Assembly (NCBI GenBank): GCA_044224315.1
Contig: JBGAKR010000005.1
Span: 124,001 to 188,000 of the forward strand
DNA from: JAGXTF01 sp044224315
Lineage (GTDB): Bacteria > Bacteroidota > Bacteroidia > NS11-12g > UBA955
Length of the DNA: 64,000 nt
Direction of reading: 5' to 3'
This document shows positions 31,747-40,352 of this stretch, one piece after another. The first letter of the stretch is position 1. Each line of letters opens with the position of its first letter. The position numbers and the translations under genes are program-made. The notes beneath the pieces are model-generated. The model saw only the letters and a list, made by a program, of their open reading frames with translations. It did no database searches and had not been told where the DNA came from.

Positions 31747-32403
31747 ATGAAATTTTTTATTGACACCGCCAATCTTGACCAAATTAAAGAGGCCAACGAA
31801 CTAGGTATCCTTGACGGCGTAACCACCAACCCCAGCCTGATGGCCAAAGAAGGCATTGTAGGCCAGGAAAATATTCTGAAACACTATAAAGACATCTGCA
31901 GCATTGTAGATGGGGATGTAAGTGCAGAGGTAATTTCAACCGACTTTAAAGGCATAATTGCCGAAGGCGAACATTTGGCTGGCCTGCATGAGAATATTGT
32001 GGTTAAAGTACCCATGATTAAAGACGGAGTGAAAGCCATTTCGTATTTTACTAATAAAGGTATACGCACCAATTGCACCCTTGTTTTCAGTGCCGGACAA
32101 GCTATTTTGGCAGCAAAAGCAGGTGCTACATACCTGTCTCCTTTTATTGGTCGTATCGATGATAGCTCTTGGGATGGCATGGAACTGATTAAACAAGTTG
32201 CCGAAATCTATGCAGTGCAAGGCTATGACACAGAAATTCTGGCAGCCAGTATCCGCAACTCTTTGCATATTGTTAAATGTGCGCAGTATGGTGCCGATGT
32301 GGTGACTTGTCCGTTGAGTGCTATTATGGGCTTGTTTAAACATCCATTGACTGATATTGGATTGGAGCAGTTTTTGGCCGACCATAAGAAAGCGAACGGT
32401 TAA
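31747..32403 (+). CDS. fsa: Fructose-6-phosphate aldolase / small transaldolase
   Basis: The 218-residue protein belongs to the short transaldolase subfamily (TalC/FSA/MipB). It opens MKFFIDTANLDQIKEA with GVTTNPSLMAKEG. The Schiff-base lysine is in NIVVKVPMIKDG near residue 86, and SPFIGRIDD with ILAASIRN complete the barrel. Members transfer dihydroxyacetone units in the pentose phosphate pathway or cleave fructose-6-phosphate; sequence alone cannot separate the two, and true transaldolase activity is common in Bacteroidota. It is monocistronic, with a promoter box upstream and a hairpin terminator downstream. Confidence 0.9.
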   Translation: MKFFIDTANLDQIKEANELGILDGVTTNPSLMAKEGIVGQENILKHYKDICSIVDGDVSAEVISTDFKGIIAEGEHLAGLHENIVVKVPMIKDGVKAISYFTNKGIRTNCTLVFSAGQAILAAKAGATYLSPFIGRIDDSSWDGMELIKQVAEIYAVQGYDTEILAASIRNSLHIVKCAQYGADVVTCPLSAIMGLFKHPLTDIGLEQFLADHKKANG

Positions 32404-32424
32404 CACTTAAAAGATAAAAGTAAG

Positions 32425-32453
32425 AAAAGCTGCCTTAGGGTGGCTTTTTTTTT
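32425..32453 (+). terminator. Intrinsic terminator after the transaldolase gene
   Basis: AAGCTGCC pairs with GGTGGCTT (two G-U pairs) around a short TTAG loop, followed by a run of T9. Confidence 0.8.
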
Positions 32454-32460
32454 GTGGGTA

Positions 32461-32880
32461 GGGAGGCGCAGAGGGGAGGTAGCTTCGCTACAGTTTTACA
32501 CGCGGAGGCGCAGGGGGCGCGGAGGGGTGACGCAGCTGTGCTGCAGTTTTACACGCGGAGACGCAGGGGGTGCGGAGGAGACTTCGCTTCGCTACAGTTT
32601 TACACGCTGTGGCGCTGAGAGCGCGGAGGGGGCGCGGAGTGGGGGCGCAGGGGTGACGCAGCTTTGCTGCAGTTTTACACGCGGAGGCGCAGGGGGCGCG
32701 GAGGAGACGTAGCTTCGCTACAGTTTTACACGCTGTGGCGCTGAGAGCGCGGAGGGGCGCGGAGTGGGGGCGCAGGGGTGACGCAGCTTTGCTGCAGTTT
32801 TACACGCGGAGGCGCAGGGGGCGCGGAGGGGACGCGGAGGGAGACGCAGGGGGTACGGAGGAGACTTCGCTTCGCTACAG
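32461..32880. repeat. GC-rich nested tandem repeat array with embedded hairpins
   Basis: CAGTTTTACACGC recurs at 32491, 32544, 32595, 32670, 32721 and 32795, with GGAGGCGCAGGGGGCGCGG-type units between. A larger block of about 125 bp starting at 32595 is repeated almost exactly from 32721. Each of five copies is preceded by a 5-bp hairpin, GTAGC/GCTAC or GCAGC/GCTGC. Short open frames cross the array but show only repeat-encoded Arg/Gly-rich peptides and are not considered genes. Confidence 0.85.
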
Positions 32881-32964
32881 GCTAAAGGGAGTGGCTAGGA
32901 AGAGATGCTTACTTTTGAATATGATTGCCTTGATTTTCCGCTTTTGAAGATGCTACTTTGAAGT

Positions 32965-33783
32965 TCAATACTGCTCTTTCTCGTTGGGGAAGTCGCGGTT
33001 TTTGATGTCTTGGATGTAGTGCTTTGTGGCTTCGGCCATTACGGTGTAGAGGTCGGCGTATTTGCGGAGGAAACGGGGTTTAAATTCGTTATTAATGCCC
33101 AACATATCGTGGCTAACCAGCACCTGGCCATCTACATGCATGCCTGCCCCTATACCTATAACGGGGATGGTGAGGCTTTCGGATACTTTTTTGGCTAATT
33201 CGGAGGGGATTTTTTCAAGTACCAAGGCAAAACATCCGGCTTCTTCGAGAAGTTTGCTATCGTGGAGTAGTTTTTCGGCTTCCCAATTTTCGGTAGCTCT
33301 TACAGCGTAGGTCCCAAATTTGTATATGCTTTGCGGAGTGAGGCCCAGGTGGCCCATTACAGGTACACCGGCGGTGAGAATGCGTTTTATGCTTTCTATG
33401 ATTTCCTCTCCCCCTTCCATTTTTATGGCATGCGCGCCACTCTCTTTCATAATACGAATGGTGCTGGCTAGCGCTTCTTTACTATTGCCCTGATACGAGC
33501 CAAAAGGCAAATCTACCACTACCAGTGAACGTTTTACTCCTCTAACCACCGAGCTTGCATGATAAATCATCTGGTCAAGGGTTATTGGGAGGGTGGTTTC
33601 GTGGCCAGCCATTACATTGCTTGCACTATCACCAACCAGCAACACATCAATGCCGGCTTCGTCGAGGATGCGGGCCATTGAAAAGTCGTAGGCGGTAAGC
33701 ATGGCAATTTTTTCGCCACGTTGTTTCATCTCCTGCAGAATGTGCGTGGTGATTTTTTTTACATCTTTTAATGCTGTGCTCAC
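32965..33783 (-). CDS. panB: 3-methyl-2-oxobutanoate hydroxymethyltransferase
   Basis: PanB makes ketopantoate from 2-oxoisovalerate and methylene-tetrahydrofolate in pantothenate/CoA synthesis. The 272-residue protein has the TIM-barrel family features: MLTAYDFSMARILDEAGID, LLVGDSASNVMAGHETTLP with the metal-binding aspartate, IKMEGGEE, MGHLGLTPQS, and the catalytic-site region IGIGAGMHVDGQVLVSHDMLG. Length is normal. It lies 12 bp downstream of a coiled-coil surface protein gene and is probably cotranscribed with it, although the two have no obvious functional link. The GC-rich repeat array lies beyond its 3' end. Confidence 0.95.
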   Translation of the reverse strand: MSTALKDVKKITTHILQEMKQRGEKIAMLTAYDFSMARILDEAGIDVLLVGDSASNVMAGHETTLPITLDQMIYHASSVVRGVKRSLVVVDLPFGSYQGNSKEALASTIRIMKESGAHAIKMEGGEEIIESIKRILTAGVPVMGHLGLTPQSIYKFGTYAVRATENWEAEKLLHDSKLLEEAGCFALVLEKIPSELAKKVSESLTIPVIGIGAGMHVDGQVLVSHDMLGINNEFKPRFLRKYADLYTVMAEATKHYIQDIKNRDFPNEKEQY

Positions 33784-33795
33784 GGTTTTGGGGGG

Positions 33796-35100
33796 TTATT
33801 CGTCAAACAAAATAGGTTCTTCCCGCTTTTTCTTCTTCTTGGGCTTTTTGGGCTTTTCTGCATCGGGTTTACGTACATTTTGACTGCAGGCGGTAAGGGC
33901 ATCGTCCATCAATTTCAATTTTTCATCTAAGGTATTGATGACACTGTCTTTTTCTATAATTCTCTCAAGCAGCTCCACCCTTTCGTTTTGTAACTGGTCT
34001 ATAGAGCCATTATTGGTACGGAGTTGGGCTTCTAGCTCCTGTTTCTCCTGCTTTAGTTGCTCCAGGGCTTGTTTTTGTATTCGTAATTCGGCTTGTAGAG
34101 AGGCTATTTGTTCTTTTTGGGTGGCGGTAAGCTTGGTAAGATTGATGATGACGTCTCCGTTTTCATTATCTTTAACGGTGCGTTTAAAATCCTCCAGACT
34201 CTCTACCTTGGCTTGCAGGGCTTCGGTTTGGGATTTAAGGTTTGCAAGGTCGCGGGAACATTGCAGCCATTTGGATTCTGCTTCAGTCTTTTGACGAATG
34301 AGAACGGTATCTTGCATGCCACGGCTATTGGCATTGCGGAGTTCTGCTTCAAGTTCGGCTATCCTTTTATCTTTTTTATTCAGGGCTTCTTTGAGTTTTA
34401 CAATTACCTGCGACAAGGTTTTTTCCTCATCCATAGGGCCATTGTTATTTCCTTTTTGACCCACATGATCGTCATCGGTTTTTATGGATAGGTGCTGAAA
34501 AGTAGCCTTGCTGCCGGGGCCAATATACACACCTATTTTACCTTCGGAATATTCGATTTCGGTAAATGACCGAATAAAAACATCGTTGATGTAGAGGTCG
34601 TAAATTTTGTCGTAGGTGCGCACCATGATACTGTTGAGGCCGGTAGTTAGGGCTTTTTTGTTTTTTACCCAGCCTTCACCTTCCCCGCTCATGGAAATCA
34701 TGCGGTTATTCACTGCTCGGCGTATGCGGTACTGTTTTTTGCCGTTGATTTCAATCACAAGCGCGCCATTGCCATCGGCCTGGGCCTGGAGTATGAGGCC
34801 TGCGCTTTGGTTTTTACTGCCAGGTTCGAAGTTGAACCTAAGTTGGGCTTCAAATACCGAGTATGTTTCTGGCTTTTCGGGGAGCAGGAAGAAACCACTT
34901 TTGGTATTTTTGCGCCAGGCCTGATAGCCTTTTTCCGAGCCTATGAACAGGTTGTCGGCATTAGACAATTGATTCCAGTTGCCCGCCAATCTGGTAAAAT
35001 CATCATCGATCAGCATGCGGTTAAACTCCTTGGATACTTGCTGTGTATGTCCAGAGTAAAAAAACCACGAAAGCAGAAAAAGGCCGATTATTTTCTTCAT
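33796..35100 (-). CDS. Exported protein with LamG-like domain and coiled coil
   Basis: The 434-residue product has a signal peptide (IIGLFLLSWFFYSGHTQ) and a concanavalin/LamG-like or DUF1080-like region at about residues 28-208 (FEAQLRFNFEPGSKNQSAGLILQA, DKIYDLYINDVFIRSF, GKIGVYIGPGSKATF). A long coiled coil covers about residues 225-405, with repeated LEAEL/LKQEKQELEAQL patterns, and the tail is lysine-rich (KPKKPKKKKKREEP). This suggests a periplasmic or envelope structural protein. No precise function is known. It is followed 12 bp later by panB. Confidence 0.8.
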   Translation of the reverse strand: MKKIIGLFLLSWFFYSGHTQQVSKEFNRMLIDDDFTRLAGNWNQLSNADNLFIGSEKGYQAWRKNTKSGFFLLPEKPETYSVFEAQLRFNFEPGSKNQSAGLILQAQADGNGALVIEINGKKQYRIRRAVNNRMISMSGEGEGWVKNKKALTTGLNSIMVRTYDKIYDLYINDVFIRSFTEIEYSEGKIGVYIGPGSKATFQHLSIKTDDDHVGQKGNNNGPMDEEKTLSQVIVKLKEALNKKDKRIAELEAELRNANSRGMQDTVLIRQKTEAESKWLQCSRDLANLKSQTEALQAKVESLEDFKRTVKDNENGDVIINLTKLTATQKEQIASLQAELRIQKQALEQLKQEKQELEAQLRTNNGSIDQLQNERVELLERIIEKDSVINTLDEKLKLMDDALTACSQNVRKPDAEKPKKPKKKKKREEPILFDE

Positions 35101-35172
35101 ATTTGCACCCGCCTTGGGTCGGCAGGCCCTAAAGCGGCAAAATTAGACCAAAATTCCCAGTTTCGAACATCC

Positions 35173-36159
35173 ATGACAGGCAAAACCCGGTTTTTACCCT
35201 TTACAATCTTTATTCTCTCAGCCATTTTTAGTTTCAATTCGTGCAAGAACGACCTGGATATCAATGCCAAATGGAAAGAGATAATAGTGGTTTATGGCAC
35301 CCTGAATCCAAACGACACGGTGCAATACATCAGGGTTGAAAAGGCTTACCTGGACCCGATTTCTGGCGCACTACAGGTGGCTAAAATTGCAGATAGTTTG
35401 CAGTTAGATTCGGCCATTGTTACCCTTACTTCGGCAAACGGAGTGGATACCTTGAAGCAAATTTTTTATGTGCCAAAAGACAGCGGAATATTTGCCAATA
35501 ATAAAAACCCTCTTTACAAAACAAACAAGAAAATAGACTCGAACCTGCAGTACCGTTTGGATGTGTGGAATCCCAAAACCGGAACACGTGTATGGGCATA
35601 TACCGAGGTGGTGATGAATGCTGCTATATCTTCGCCGGTGCGCAATAGTAACAGCCGTTTCAGTTGTTTGCAGGAGTTTATTAATATTTCATTTGTGCCA
35701 AAATCCAACAGCCACGCATATGACGTAAAAATGCGGCTGTACTATGATGAATTTTCGAAAACCGATACCAATACCAAAGTGCGCAAAACGGCAGATTGGG
35801 CTATGGTTACCAACCAACCCGTAGAAGCCGGATTAGAGGTGAAAGTGCTGATTCCAAGATTGGCTTTTCTTCAATTTCTGAGCAGTTCAATTAAAGCAGA
35901 TAAAAACCTATACCACCGTTTATCTCATATAGATATGATCTGGTATGGAGGCAACCAAACCCTGGTAGATTATATTTCTGTAAACCAGCCTTCGATTGGA
36001 ATAGTGCAAAAAACGGCAGAGTATACCAATATTAATGGCGGTTACGGAATATTTGGCAGCAGGGCTATTCAGCGTATTCCCAATGTAAAAATCGATCCCG
36101 GTTCAGTGTCCTTGCTAAGAGTAAATGCCGAAACTGTGGGATTGAATATCCTTCCTTAA
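35173..36159 (+). CDS. Lipoprotein of unknown function
   Basis: The 328-residue protein begins with a lipoprotein signal peptide (PFTIFILSAIFSFNSC, lipobox cysteine near residue 22). The mature part is beta-rich, with an N-terminal Ig-like look (KEIIVVYGTLNPNDTVQYIRVEKAYLDP) and a C-terminal GGYGIFGSRAIQRI segment. It is reminiscent of DUF4249-type envelope lipoproteins but does not match clearly. I chose the ATG at 35173, where the signal peptide begins. The frame is open far upstream, but that part lies antisense to the coiled-coil gene. It is divergent from that gene and followed by dnaK 105 bp later. Confidence 0.75.
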   Translation: MTGKTRFLPFTIFILSAIFSFNSCKNDLDINAKWKEIIVVYGTLNPNDTVQYIRVEKAYLDPISGALQVAKIADSLQLDSAIVTLTSANGVDTLKQIFYVPKDSGIFANNKNPLYKTNKKIDSNLQYRLDVWNPKTGTRVWAYTEVVMNAAISSPVRNSNSRFSCLQEFINISFVPKSNSHAYDVKMRLYYDEFSKTDTNTKVRKTADWAMVTNQPVEAGLEVKVLIPRLAFLQFLSSSIKADKNLYHRLSHIDMIWYGGNQTLVDYISVNQPSIGIVQKTAEYTNINGGYGIFGSRAIQRIPNVKIDPGSVSLLRVNAETVGLNILP

Positions 36160-36183
36160 ACTTTAAAATACTGATTTAAAACG

Positions 36184-36198
36184 CTGACAATTCGTCAG
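36184..36198. promoter_or_regulatory. Inverted repeat upstream of dnaK, candidate heat-shock operator
   Basis: CTGACAATTCGTCAG is a perfect 5-bp inverted repeat (CTGAC/GTCAG) with a 5-bp spacer, 66 bp before the dnaK ATG. It does not match CIRCE. It may be the binding site of a heat-shock regulator; this is inferred from position. Confidence 0.45.
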
Positions 36199-36264
36199 TA
36201 AATGGTGTTATAAAACAGGTTGGCACTTCAATTGCCGAAGAAGGTCAAAGGAAAAAATTTAAAA

Positions 36265-38172
36265 ATGAGCAAAATCATAGGTATTGATCTGGGAACAACC
36301 AACAGTTGCGTGGCAGTGCTTGAGGGGAATGAACCCGTGGTAATTGCCAACAGCGAAGGCAGAAGAACAACTCCATCTATTGTGGCTTTTATGGACAATG
36401 GAAACGGAGAAAGAAAAGTGGGCGATCCTGCAAAACGTCAGGCTATCACCAATCCTCGCCACACCGTGCAATCTATTAAACGATTCATGGGCGAGAAGTA
36501 CAGTAAAATGACCGCCGAGATGGGCCGTGTTACCTACGAAATGGTAAAAGGCGACGGCGACACCCCCCGTGTAAAAATTGGCGATCGCAATTACACTGCG
36601 CAGGAAATCAGCGCCATGATCCTGCAAAAAATGAAAAAAACTGCCGAAGATTTTCTGGGGCAGGAAGTAACCCGCGCGGTAATTACCGTTCCGGCATATT
36701 TTAACGACAGTCAGCGTCAGGCTACCAAAGAAGCTGGTGAGATTGCCGGTTTGAAAGTAGAACGTATTATCAACGAACCTACTGCTGCGGCCCTGGCTTA
36801 TGGCCTCGACAAAACCCATAAGGATATGAAAATTGCTGTGTACGACCTAGGTGGTGGTACATTCGATATTTCAATTCTTGAACTGGGAGATGGCGTGTTT
36901 GAAGTAAAATCTACCAATGGTGATACCCACCTGGGTGGTGATGACTTTGACCAGGTTATCATTGACTGGTTGGCCGAAGAGTTTTTGGGCGAACAAAACA
37001 TGGACCTGCGTAAGGATCCTATGGCTTTGCAACGATTGAAAGAGGCCGCAGAAAAAGCCAAAATTGAGCTTTCAAGCAGCAGCGAAACCGATATCAACCT
37101 GCCTTATATTACGGTAAAAGACAATGTGCCTTGCCACCTTGTGCGCAAAATGACCCGCGCCAAATTTGAGCAACTGGCAGCCAGCCTTATACAACGCACC
37201 TTGGAGCCTTGCAAACAGGCCATGAAAGATGCCGGTGTAACTGCATCGCAAATTGATGAGGTGATTTTGGTGGGCGGTTCTACCCGAATCCCAGCCATAC
37301 AAAAACTGGTGGAAGATTTCTTTGGCAAAGCGCCCAGCAAAGGTGTAAACCCCGATGAGGTTGTGGCCATTGGCGCCGCTATTCAGGGAGGTGTTTTAAC
37401 CGGTGAAGTAAAAGACATTTTGTTGCTGGATGTAACTCCGCTGAGCCTGGGTATTGAAACCATGGGCGGTGTAATGACCAAAATGATCGAGAGCAACACC
37501 ACCATCCCTACCAAAAAGACCGAAGTATTCAGTACAGCCAGCGATAATCAACCCCAGGTAGAAATCCACATCATACAGGGTGAACGCCCCATGGCTGCGG
37601 ATAACAAAACCATTGGCCGCTTTATACTGGATAGCATTCCTCCTGCCCCACGCGGTGTGCCTCAAATTGAAGTAACCTTTGATATTGATGCAAATGGTAT
37701 TTTGAATGTGCACGCGAAAGATAAAGCAACAGGAAAAGAGCAAAAAATACGCATCGAAGCCAGCAGCGGATTGAGCAAAGAAGATATTGAACGTATGAAA
37801 CAGGAAGCGGCTGCCAATGCCGATGCCGATAGCAAACGCCGCGAAGAGGTTGAAAAACTGAACGCTGCCGATGCCATGGTTTTCAGCACCGAAAAACAGT
37901 TGAAAGAGTACGGCGATAAAATCCCAGCTGAAAAGAAAACCGCCATTGAAGAAGCAAACGAAGAGCTGAAAAAGGCCATTGAGTCTAAAGATTTCAGCAG
38001 TATTGAAGCCGCTTCTGAAAAACTGAACAATGCATGGCAGGCTGCCAGCCAGGATATGTACAATGCAACCAACGATGCCAATGCAAACGCCGGTGATACA
38101 ACCGATAATGGTGGTGCCAAGGCCAATGCGGACAGCAAAGTGGAGGATGTAGATTTCGAAGAAGTAAAATAA
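36265..38172 (+). CDS. dnaK: Molecular chaperone DnaK (Hsp70)
   Basis: DnaK binds unfolded peptide segments in an ATP cycle with DnaJ and GrpE. The 635-residue protein starts KIIGIDLGTTNSCVAVLEG (phosphate-binding loop) and contains VYDLGGGTFDISILELGDG, VILVGGSTRIPAIQ and the substrate domain DVTPLSLGIETMGGVMTKMI. It ends in a disordered acidic tail with the VEDVDFEEVK ending common in bacterial DnaK. The ATG at 36265 gives the standard N-terminus; an in-frame upstream extension to 36220 is not supported. The gene is monocistronic with an intrinsic terminator, and neither grpE nor dnaJ lies within the window. Confidence 0.98.
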   Translation: MSKIIGIDLGTTNSCVAVLEGNEPVVIANSEGRRTTPSIVAFMDNGNGERKVGDPAKRQAITNPRHTVQSIKRFMGEKYSKMTAEMGRVTYEMVKGDGDTPRVKIGDRNYTAQEISAMILQKMKKTAEDFLGQEVTRAVITVPAYFNDSQRQATKEAGEIAGLKVERIINEPTAAALAYGLDKTHKDMKIAVYDLGGGTFDISILELGDGVFEVKSTNGDTHLGGDDFDQVIIDWLAEEFLGEQNMDLRKDPMALQRLKEAAEKAKIELSSSSETDINLPYITVKDNVPCHLVRKMTRAKFEQLAASLIQRTLEPCKQAMKDAGVTASQIDEVILVGGSTRIPAIQKLVEDFFGKAPSKGVNPDEVVAIGAAIQGGVLTGEVKDILLLDVTPLSLGIETMGGVMTKMIESNTTIPTKKTEVFSTASDNQPQVEIHIIQGERPMAADNKTIGRFILDSIPPAPRGVPQIEVTFDIDANGILNVHAKDKATGKEQKIRIEASSGLSKEDIERMKQEAAANADADSKRREEVEKLNAADAMVFSTEKQLKEYGDKIPAEKKTAIEEANEELKKAIESKDFSSIEAASEKLNNAWQAASQDMYNATNDANANAGDTTDNGGAKANADSKVEDVDFEEVK

Positions 38173-38190
38173 AAACCCCAATAACTGAAA

Positions 38191-38217
38191 AAGCAGGCTG
38201 AAAGGCCTGCTTTTTTT
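38191..38217 (+). terminator. Intrinsic terminator of dnaK
   Basis: GCAGGC (38193-38198) pairs with GCCTGC (38205-38210) across a TGAAAG loop, followed by T7. Confidence 0.9.
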
Positions 38218-38231
38218 ATGTTTCATACACT

Positions 38232-38239
38232 TAGATTTG
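38232..38239 (+). promoter_or_regulatory. -7 promoter element of the downstream lipoprotein gene
   Basis: TAGATTTG matches TAnnTTTG, just after the dnaK terminator and 35 nt before the ATG at 38275. Confidence 0.5.
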
Positions 38240-38274
38240 CAACAAAAAAGGCCTTTCAGGCGTTAATTAAAACA

Positions 38275-38952
38275 ATGCGCAGAATATATTTGGTACTCGT
38301 TCCAATGCTGATTTTTTCGTGTAAAAACGGTTGCAATAAAACCGAAAAAACCGAAGCAGAAGGCAATGACACAACTCAAACCAGCACCGGCCCGGGTAGT
38401 ATTAAAAATAGTAACGACCCCATGACGGCAGATAGCATAGTGCCGCCCTCACTAAAGGATACTGCTAAATTTACCGAGCTTTACGATAAGGATAGTCTGC
38501 GCATGGCCATTGCTTTTCAGCTTGCAGCGAATGAAATGTGCAAGGTTTTGAAACAAAAAAATGCCGAAGGATTTGTAAAATTTACACCACCAGCGGTGAT
38601 TAAAGTTTTTGGAGGGGAACAAAAATTTGTGGCCAATCTTAAAAAAGGGTTTGCGGAAGAAAGCGGCACTGTAGACCGCATTGTGGCCGGACCGGTAAAA
38701 CGTGCGGCCGCCTCTACCGATGACCAGGGCTACAGCCATGGATGGTATTGTTTAATACCGGTGCGCAGGTTTGTGCAGCAAGGGGGCGAAGTGGTAATGG
38801 AGTTGCAATGGTTTGGGGGGCAAACCCTAGATGAGGGTAAAAAAATCTATTTTATGAATGTGACCAAAGTGCCACGCGATAAAATCATTAACCTGATGCC
38901 TGATCTGGCCCTGGTGCTTGACCAAGAGGCAAGCAATGTGCCTGTTGATTGA
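38275..38952 (+). CDS. Lipoprotein of unknown function
   Basis: The 225-residue protein has a lipoprotein signal (LVLVPMLIFSCKNGC). After an acidic, Thr-rich linker comes a compact alpha/beta domain with IAFQLAANEMCKVLKQKNAEGFVKFTPPAVIKVFGG and MELQWFGGQTLDEGKKIYFMN. No known domain is recognised. I chose the ATG at 38275, which starts the signal peptide; the -7 box at 38232 rules out the in-frame codon at 38218. It ends 3 bp from the converging metallophosphoesterase gene. Confidence 0.75.
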   Translation: MRRIYLVLVPMLIFSCKNGCNKTEKTEAEGNDTTQTSTGPGSIKNSNDPMTADSIVPPSLKDTAKFTELYDKDSLRMAIAFQLAANEMCKVLKQKNAEGFVKFTPPAVIKVFGGEQKFVANLKKGFAEESGTVDRIVAGPVKRAAASTDDQGYSHGWYCLIPVRRFVQQGGEVVMELQWFGGQTLDEGKKIYFMNVTKVPRDKIINLMPDLALVLDQEASNVPVD

Positions 38953-38955
38953 GGG

Positions 38956-40269
38956 TTATTTAGCGAATAAAGTAAAAAGCGTAATCTCTGGCCTAACCCC
39001 TATTCTTCCGGGGAAACCGATATATCCAAAACCCCGGTTTACGTACAAGTGTTGCTCACCATGGGTGTATAAGTCAATCCAATCCTGGTAAATGTATTTA
39101 ACGGGGCTCCAACGCAAAAATTTGGTATCCACCCCTATCTGGCTTCCGTGGGTATGGCCACTAAAGGTAACAGCAATATCGGGAAATTGGGGCAATACTT
39201 CGGCACGCCAATGAGTTGGATCATGGCTGAGAAGGAGTTTCAAATCCGAATTTTCTGCACCCTTATAAGCTTTTTGCAAGTTGCCATAGCGCGGAAAAAC
39301 AGGAGCCGCACTCCAATTTTCAACCCCTATTATGGCTAGTTTTTTACCCCGTATAGGGATGATTCGGTTTTCATTCAACAATAGATCCCAACCTAATTTT
39401 TTGTGCTGTTGAATCATGGCTTCAAAGTCGGCTTTTTGTAATGGAGTCATGTGGCTTTTATCACCGCGGGCCTTAATATTCTCCAATTTGTCGGGCCATG
39501 GGTGATAGTCGCCGTAGTCATGGTTTCCTAAAATACTATAAACACCTAATGGGGCTTTTATTTGGGAAAAAACATCCTGCCATTTATCAAATTCGGTTGA
39601 AAAATCATTCACCAAATCACCCGTAAAAAAAATTAAATCTGCACCAAGATTATTTACCATTTCAACTCCCCTTACTACTGCGTCACGGTTCCAAAAACTT
39701 CCTGAGTGAATATCCGAAAACTGTACAATTTTAAGCCCCACGAATTCGCTAGGTAAATTATGAATTGGCAAATCTCTTTTTACAATTTCATAGTCGTGTG
39801 CACCTTTGGCAATGCCATACAATCCCGCACCTGTCATGGCTGTAGTAACGCCTACACCAGTATACTCTAAAAATTTTAAACGGCTGATTCCTGTATTTTC
39901 ATCGGCCACTTTTTGATTATTTTTAATGGGATTTGGGTTGGCAAAAAAGCTTCTTTTAAGCCAATAATAAATGCGAGAAATATCAGACAGCAGTATGAAA
40001 GGAGCCCAAACTACTTTTGCAAAAAGTTGCAAATAATACAGCACTAAAAATATTTTTATGGGTGCAGTAGTGAAATACAATTTACCCAGATATAATCCTG
40101 TAAAAACTGTTATCCAAAGCAGGGTTAAAGTCCAATATAAAATTGCTACAGTACGTTTTTGTTTTTTATTTTTTTTCTTAAAAACTATATAAACTCCATG
40201 CCAAACATAAATATCGAACCCAAGCCGGATGCACATTAAGATAATAAATACTGAAAGCGAAGGAACCAT
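38956..40269 (-). CDS. Membrane-anchored metallophosphoesterase
   Basis: The 437-residue protein has four N-terminal hydrophobic segments (about residues 5-140) and a C-terminal calcineurin-like phosphoesterase domain. All metal-binding motifs are seen: FSDIHSG, FFTGDLVND, LGNHDYGDY and FSGHTHGSQIG. This resembles YaeI/YkuE-type enzymes, some of which act on lipid or nucleotide phosphates; the substrate here is unknown. The membrane part suggests action at the inner membrane surface. It is monocistronic and converges on the lipoprotein gene with a 3-bp gap. Confidence 0.9.
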   Translation of the reverse strand: MVPSLSVFIILMCIRLGFDIYVWHGVYIVFKKKNKKQKRTVAILYWTLTLLWITVFTGLYLGKLYFTTAPIKIFLVLYYLQLFAKVVWAPFILLSDISRIYYWLKRSFFANPNPIKNNQKVADENTGISRLKFLEYTGVGVTTAMTGAGLYGIAKGAHDYEIVKRDLPIHNLPSEFVGLKIVQFSDIHSGSFWNRDAVVRGVEMVNNLGADLIFFTGDLVNDFSTEFDKWQDVFSQIKAPLGVYSILGNHDYGDYHPWPDKLENIKARGDKSHMTPLQKADFEAMIQQHKKLGWDLLLNENRIIPIRGKKLAIIGVENWSAAPVFPRYGNLQKAYKGAENSDLKLLLSHDPTHWRAEVLPQFPDIAVTFSGHTHGSQIGVDTKFLRWSPVKYIYQDWIDLYTHGEQHLYVNRGFGYIGFPGRIGVRPEITLFTLFAK

Positions 40270-40352
40270 AGAAACAAAAATATAGGGCCATACAAAAAAA
40301 AATAAACCGAATCGATTAATCTAAAGAAACAACTGCTAAATGGTTATACAAA

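Noticed and set aside
32440..32947. Open reading frames of 90 and 70 codons in the GC-rich array
   Set aside because: They encode only Arg/Gly/Thr-rich peptides dictated by the tandem repeats, have no start context, and the same peptides recur with each repeat unit.
34807..35172. Long N-terminal extension of the lipoprotein gene at 35173
   Set aside because: The frame is open but lies antisense to the coiled-coil gene, and the lipoprotein signal peptide starts at 35173.
37396..38226. 276-codon frame antisense to dnaK
   Set aside because: It is a shadow of the dnaK codon pattern, Phe/Ile-rich, with no independent support.
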